This document shows positions 58,017 to 64,000 of a DNA stretch of 64,000 bases, one piece after another (position 1 is the stretch's first letter; each line of letters starts with the position of its first letter). The stretch comes from Neopestalotiopsis rosae (lineage: Eukaryota > Ascomycota > Sordariomycetes > Amphisphaeriales > Sporocadaceae), in NCBI GenBank assembly GCA_023078685.1, contig JALGAS010000002.1, positions 1,488,001 to 1,552,000 of the forward strand, read 5' to 3'. A program made the position numbers and the translations under genes. The notes below the pieces were generated by a model. It was not told the DNA's origin and did no database searches. It saw nothing but the letters and a program-made list of their open reading frames with translations.

Positions 58017-60266
58017 AGAGCTCCAAATGATTCGGAAGAGCAAGAATTACAATTACCAAACATCCAACTTGAGACAAGGCAAGTCATCAGTATTGCGCAC
58101 AAGCAATGCGTGAGTGAGTTGCCGGAAACATGGACACCGAAATATCGACACTTGATGTGCAGGCACAATCCTGCTCATCATGCAGAAAGACCCATATTAT
58201 TATGAGGCCGACAAATAGGCCTGCATGTATGCTACATTAGATCGAGGAAGGTGCACGTAGGTGTTCTGATATGAGTGCCGGTCGCAGCTCGGTAGCGGAT
58301 TATGGGCAGCCAACAGGGAGGCGGGTATCCTCACTGCCTATATAATGCTTGCCGCCCTCGACGTCCGAAGACCGCAAGTTACAACACAAGTGAGCCAACA
58401 AATCATGTTCATGGCATTGTATAAATAGGGTCTGGGCGATCATTTGGTTATCGACGGCTTGTATTCGCGTTGGACAGGGACTGCCCCAAAGTCGATCATT
58501 TGCGGTTCAGACCGTGTTCAGACCGCATTCAGCTGGATACATGGCCGCACTGTCAGCTCGTGCCAGTAGCTATGGTTTACTAAGAAGAAGACATGATTGA
58601 AACGCCTTGATGGCCAGGATACGCATTAATTTAATATGATATCAGCGTGTCAGCGATTATTATCAACAGATTAATCAGAGAGATAAATTTTCCTTGGCCG
58701 AAGTCTGCGTCTGTCGGATTTCCCAGACATAATTGCAAATTGATTTTTGACTCTTCTGTCACTGACTTTTTTCTTTCTGTCTTGTACGAGGGTACTATCT
58801 GCCGGCCAGCCTCGCGCATGGGTGTTATCTGGTTCTCAACCGGCACTCTCAAGCCACTTGATAGCTCGACGACATCATTTGTCAAAGTATCTAGTAATTT
58901 GCTGCAACCCCGAGCACCTTTGTTTTCGACCATGGAAGGAAGATGGGGGGGAAGAAAATACGTACCATGTACCCGTGCCAGCAGCATTGCATGGCGTTGC
59001 AATGGCGTTGCATCGCCAATGTTCAGCCGCACCCAAGCTTTCATCAATACCGGAAACCAGGGGGAGGGAGGAGGGGGGTTAAGAAAAGGGAAGTGCGTGG
59101 GAAGAGAAGAAGAACCAGTACTGAGTACATTAGTAGATACAAGCCACACACATTTTTTACGCAACTTCCCGATTTGAAATAGAGGAAGATCCGCAAGAAA
59201 TGCCGTTTTCAGCTTTTTGCATTTTCTCAGGTAGAGAGACAGAGAGAGAGAGATTGGACGTGATTTTCTTGTGTCTTGGATTATTCGGGATTTGAAAATT
59301 GTTGACAAGGCTACGGAAAGAAAAGGTCTTTCAAGAAATCACTTTCCGTTGAATGTGGCAGTAGAGAAGAGGGACACAAGAGAAAGGCAAGGGGCCCACC
59401 GGGCCGCACACCGGAATCCGCAGAAAGAGGCTTGCTCTTCGGGATTTGGTTTGCGGAAATGAGCGGCATAATGGAAATGGACATAAGAACAAACCATGAA
59501 ATGAAGAATAAGAATTAAGTCGTAAAATAAGAGTGACAAGGTACCAAGGAGCGTTACATCATTAATAAGTAGCATCAATGGACTCACGTGGCTACGGTAG
59601 AGTAAATTTGCTCCACAAGAATATCAGAGCTTAAAATGATTATGTTCATCATTATTTATATACGGCAGATGGGGGCCATACAAAACCCAGTGCTTTAGTG
59701 CCGATATAATAGAGTATAATACACAATGTAGATGATATCAAAACGCTCAACCGTCTACATTTTTCTCACGGGGATGAGCATGTAGCTCCCCTTCCCTTTG
59801 CTGCAGCCTATTTGTTTTCTGCATGCTTGTGTAATGGCCATCGAGGTTCTGCTGCCGTCGAAGAAATGACGGGGAGATATCCTAAAGCCAATTTCGCTGC
59901 ATGATTGGGATCTCGTGTGACCCCAAGCTTCTTATTTGCGTTGTGTACCACGAGACGGACCGATCAACCCGTATCGTGCTGCTTATAATAGACATTGCAA
60001 ATGAACCAGGTCCGGGGTGTCTGTGCCAAGGCTGCGCGGCTCTGTCCCAATATCGTGGTCTCGGATCTCGCTCGAATTCCAACCACCCCGGTCCCTGAAG
60101 ATCCTGAAGTCCCTGAATCGTTGTACGGCTGGCGAAAATGGCCGAGTGGATCAAGTCGATATTGCCAAATCTTTGTGCCCAACTGTACCTGATTAGACAG
60201 AATCTCTCGCCGCCAGTGATCGGGCATGCAGACGATGATCCCGATGACTCTGTCCGCTTCCGTCAA
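58017..60266. other. Convergent intergenic region (2.25 kb), no gene seen
   Basis: No supported frame; the minus-strand frame at 58631-59308 has no recognisable features and overlaps other frames. A short AG microsatellite lies near 59234-59251. Confidence 0.5.
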
Positions 60267-62638
60267 CTAGAGCATGACATTTTTGCCTTTCCTCGTCGGC
60301 GAGGGCTCCGACGGAGACGAGCTCTCGTCGCGAGAATGGAGTCCCATCTTGGCAAAGACTGCTGTCATTTCCCGTAGACTTTCCGTCTGTTCGTTCCCAG
60401 GGTTCGCGCTGCGCTCGTCTGCGAACGCACGTATATTTCGTATGACGGGGCTCAGACCTTCGTCATTTGGTAGCCACCAGTGAACGCAAGCTTGATCCTG
60501 GAATATTTCTGCGAATCGCGTCCTCATTGTGAGTGGGAAAACGTAGCTGTGAGGACAAAGTATTAGCCATGGGTAGTAAGGAGAATAATCAATGTAGAGA
60601 CAACTTACCCCATGGATTCGATAGTTGCAAACTTTCGTCTCATCCATGTTTGATGCTTTTCATCTTGGGGCAGGTAAAGTGTGGCAATAACCAGCGCCGA
60701 CTGCAATATGACAATAGCACCGTTCGGGCTTGAGGGCCATCTCTCAACGGTCTCGAAAATCTGGCACACATCGTATGCTAGATCCCGAAGCTCTTGCGCC
60801 GGCTCCTGTTGTACCGCCAGGGCTTCTTGCGTCTTGTGCATGACGAGGATCGAACGCCATTCGCAAAGCAGAATAGTTGTGGCGAAATATTGGTTTTTGT
60901 ACAAGAATTTTCTCGCATAGGGGTCAACGATATCGTCGTCCGTCAGTGGCTGCCGGTTTTCGAACTCAGTGACAAGATAATCCGCATTGCACAGTTCTTG
61001 GTCGCTGTCGAGACTAGCCTTCCAATCCCGGAGTCGGTCCTCCAGAATTCGGTGCTCGGCAGCAAATGATTCTGGCGAAAGTTCGCCCCGACCGCCTTTG
61101 GCAAAGAGCAAAGACATATCCATTGTGATCAAGTTCATGGCCGCGGAATATAACTCAAGCTTCAAGCTGTAGTCGCCAGGCTCTCTTGCAACTTGGCCTT
61201 CGAAGAAATCCAAGGCTGTCGAAAACCAATCCCGCGGTAGTCGTGTCTCGAAGCCGCCGAGCATACCGACAAATACATCGAAGCGGACATACCATGCAAA
61301 CAGAGTTCGGGTAACATATGACTGCATGACCGTGCTGGGAGTGAACAGTGTTGTCATGATTTGCAAAACAGCTTTTTGATGGCCCATCAAACTGACCCAG
61401 TCACCAAGATATTCCTGGTTATTGTCAGACACTAACAGCTCACAAGATCGTTTTCCCAAACTCCTCGTCACTTGTACTTACCTCGATTGTGGCCAGTTGG
61501 AGTATTGTCAGGAGTGTGGCAGTATTTTGTTTCTCCTTTTTCCTGAAAGAAGCTAGCAGCAAAGTAACACTCTTATTGTAGTATTTGAGGAAATCTTGGA
61601 TCTGTCCCCTCGGGTTTCTGATGGTGTGGTGATACGCTGCGAATCCCACGACTGCATATAGCAAGGCATCATTCCCTTGACGAACTGCTGTGCCGGGCAA
61701 GAAGTTCCTGAAGAAATCCTCGGGGTCCACTGACAAGCCGTAGTTATAATGAGTGATGTTTTCGCAGTAATAGTCAAGGTAAAAGCGTAGCTCTGCCGGG
61801 AGGTGAGACCAGTCCAAAGGTCCTGGTTGGATCGAGGGATCTGATGCGCGAAACGGTGCCATGAAGCCAACACTCGTCCCTGTAGACAATGAGGGAGACG
61901 AGCTCCCTCCGCCGGAAGGTGTCTCGGACCCATACCTCGCGCTCTGCTTGGGTAACGTCGAGGTCGAAGCGGCGCTTGCTCTTCTATATGATGGATCAAT
62001 CCGGGGATAATCGTCGTCGGGCTCTTCTTCGTCTATGATCGGTTCTAGTTTTGTGTCGCGCTCCGCTTCGTCCTCGGCATCTCCTGGTGACTGTCCTGGG
62101 CTTTCTGTAAGTCCACCTTCTTTGACTGAACCATCAGAAGGCCCCTTTCCGGTGGAAGCCTCGGGGTAGACACATTCTCGCTTGCCCTTGCGACATCCTA
62201 GAGCCTCTGGTCAATATACAGATCACATATTGGACGGGGGGACATGATGGTCGTACTCTCGCAAATGGGATGTGTCTCATCGCACTAGTGGGGTTTAGTA
62301 TATGTCCAGTTTACATCCAGATTTCAGCTTCTTACCTTGACACGTCTGCTTCGGCAGGTGTAGCAGCCTGATCTTGTTCGACGATGCTTGACGTGATCCA
62401 CACCAGGTGCTGATTTTCTTCGACTTCGTGAGTTTTGAGGTTTTGGAGGTTGAAACATGATGGGATCTGGAAACCCGGTGACATAACCTAGAGTTTCGTA
62501 AGGATTTACCATGGGCATTTCGCCGCCCTCCATTTGCATCTGGCTGTTGTGAATGTAATGTCCTTCTTGAGAACTGGGACTCGTCTCCTCGCCAGGCCCA
62601 ACTCCGCCTGGTAAATAAGGCTGATAATAACCATCCAT
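60267..62638 (-). CDS. Zn(II)2Cys6 transcription factor
   Basis: Five exons (62336-62638, 62257-62284, 61482-62197, 60609-61414, 60267-60546) give 710 aa; exon 2 is only 28 nt. The zinc cluster spans three exons: Cys92, 95, 102, 109, 112, 119 (GCYTCRSRRVKC, CER, CRKGKREC). About 90 residues of disordered N-terminus precede it (Pro/Gly/Gln-rich). A Ser/Pro/Glu-rich linker follows to about 225, then the regulatory helical domain (LPAELRFYLDYYCENITHY, the fungal-specific TF_domain_2 type). This resembles the C6 proteins related to sterol-uptake control factors, but the target is not knowable from the sequence. A basic C-terminal tail (PSPTRKGKNVML) closes the protein. It is isolated from other genes by over 1 kb on each side. 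Confidence 0.92.
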
Positions 62639-64000
62639 TTTGCTGGCTTGTCTATCCCTTGTGATGTGCTAGGTAAGTCTAGGATGACTTTGTAGCAGAT
62701 CGATGTTCAAACAAGTGAAGAAGCACCCGAGCTTCCCCTCGCTTATGCTCAACCCCTCCAGGCTGTAGACAGAATGATATTGGCCCTGGAGAGCTAGAAG
62801 GTTAACAAAAAAATTTCAAGAAGTGTCACTGACTTTTGAACACTTGCACTCAATAACGAGAACGGAGCTTGGGGGTCACACATACAGATTGGACGAAAGT
62901 AGTTTGGGGGCTCTCGACAATACTACGTCAACTTGGAAAGTGTCTTGTCTTTGAGAGAGTATGGAACCTTGGTTCAGGCGGTTCCAGCGGGAAGAACGGT
63001 CGACCCCTGCTAGGCGTCAAGTCGGAATCTGGCTGGCCAATGACTGGGCATGGGCACCACTCTGTGAGACTCCTGCTACTTGTCTTGCGTGCAGCAGCTT
63101 CAGCTCTATGGGGCCTAACACTCGAAGCTGCACATGTACTGTGGCCTGGAAACTCTAATAGTGAGAAGGGGCGTCGTCTTCTAGTCTCCCCCAACAAAGT
63201 GACTAGGCAATAGTAATGGTAATAGGGAGGGTTTCTGCGGCCGGAGAACGAAGTGACTTGGGAGGATCTTCAGTTACCGGGGAACTGGTTAGGTTTTTGA
63301 CACAAAACCGGCGACGGCGGTGGTGTAAGTGTGGTTGCTTGCTGTGGGCCAGTCCGGGGGCACAGATTATTCGTATATTTTATTTCTCTCCGCAACCAAG
63401 CCTTCTTCTGAAGGAGGTCTCCTCTCGGGGATCTGCTGACGGGATGGGCTGCTATAGCGGGGCTTTCTAGTTAATACCAGAGGGTGGAGGTTGTAAGGAC
63501 AAGGTTCCACGACCAGGCCAGATGGTGTTGGGGGTGGTGGTGCTTGGGTGGTGTCTGACAGAAAACCACCCTCCTGGTTTCCTGGTTTCCTGGTTCGAAG
63601 CAACGAGGAGCAGGTGGGTTCCTGGTGGTGAAGGGGTGACGGGCCCGGCCGGAACCACTGCACCCTGCTGTTTGCTGGCAAGCGTGAGGGGATCGTGTCT
63701 TCTTCTTTCTTTTCGATGTAGTAATAAGAAACACCCTCTTTCCTATAGATGCCCTTGTCGTCGGTTTCGATACACGTCTAGCTCACAATGACGGAATGAC
63801 CTCAATGTCAAACCTTCTTCCGGCAAGTATTCCAGAATAGCTTCCGATGACAATGACAACACAGACGGTACGGCCAGTCGTAGTCAGTCCATCGACATAT
63901 GAAAAATTAATCGACTTCTGGACAGAATAGTGTTTGTCATCCGGGGTGTGGAGAGTTGTCAAGTGGCGTGGCTTGACGGAACAAGTGCCGGACGATTATT
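62639..64000. other. Terminal non-coding stretch, no gene seen
   Basis: Promoter of the Zn2Cys6 gene, then G- and T-rich sequence. A three-copy 8-bp repeat CCTGGTTT/C lies at 63573-63596. No supported frame. Confidence 0.5.
63573..63596. repeat. Short tandem repeat, 3 x CCTGGTTT (last copy CCTGGTTC)
   Basis: Three adjacent 8-bp copies, the last with one change. Confidence 0.75.

Noticed and set aside
58631..59308. Minus-strand 225-codon frame
   Set aside because: Low complexity and overlapped by equally open frames; no conserved motif.
1..64000. CRISPR arrays, rRNA and full tRNA genes
   Set aside because: No spaced direct-repeat array, no rRNA signature and no complete cloverleaf was seen by eye.

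Overview
The window looks like nuclear DNA of a filamentous ascomycete (Pezizomycotina, most likely a Sordariomycete, possibly Hypocreales). The evidence is many short GT-AG introns (about 50-80 nt, some with CTAAC-like branch sites), typical fungal families (Zn2Cys6 regulators, a fused LEU1 isopropylmalate isomerase, a CSC1/DUF221 channel, NUR1, INCENP, NOT2), no operons, and long intergenic spaces. The species call is inference from family resemblance. No rRNA, CRISPR array or clear tRNA was seen. Exon models were built by hand: each joins exons that keep the reading frame and restore the family's expected sequence across the splice.

Layout. 1-23 kb is mostly conserved housekeeping sequence: an unknown coiled-coil protein (-), a CSC1/OSCA-type membrane channel (+), an NPC2/ML lipid-transfer protein (+), V-ATPase subunit F (-), divergent from nuclear rim protein NUR1 (+), an unknown basic protein with C-terminal membrane segments (+), and LEU1 (+) with a Leu3-like CCG-N4-CGG site in its promoter. 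23-34 kb looks like accessory sequence: a 67-aa Cys-pair protein (-), an extended SDR/epimerase-like protein (-), a poorly resolved membrane protein (-), a degenerate AT-rich stretch with a small tandem repeat and a tRNA-like element, an intronless Fic-domain protein (+) between AT-rich tracts, and an NmrA-like oxidoreductase (+). 34-45 kb holds a long J-domain protein (-), a Zn2Cys6 regulator (-), and a divergent Rieske oxygenase of the choline-monooxygenase type (+) with an everted CGG site in the shared promoter. 45-58 kb is again conserved: INCENP (-), the CCR4-NOT subunit NOT2 (-), a ZNG1/CobW zinc GTPase (-), and a divergent phocein-class MOB protein (+). The window ends with a second Zn2Cys6 regulator (-) and non-coding sequence.

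How they fit together: most genes are independent housekeeping units (vacuolar acidification, sterol or phospholipid transfer, leucine synthesis, chromosome segregation, mRNA deadenylation, zinc-metalloprotein maturation, STRIPAK-type signalling). The only plausible local regulatory unit is the Zn2Cys6 gene at 39.3-41.8 kb with the Rieske oxygenase at 43.3-44.7 kb. The best candidates for something under-described are the Fic protein and its surroundings, the unresolved membrane gene at 26.7-27.9 kb, and a possible alternative first exon inside the large NOT2 intron.
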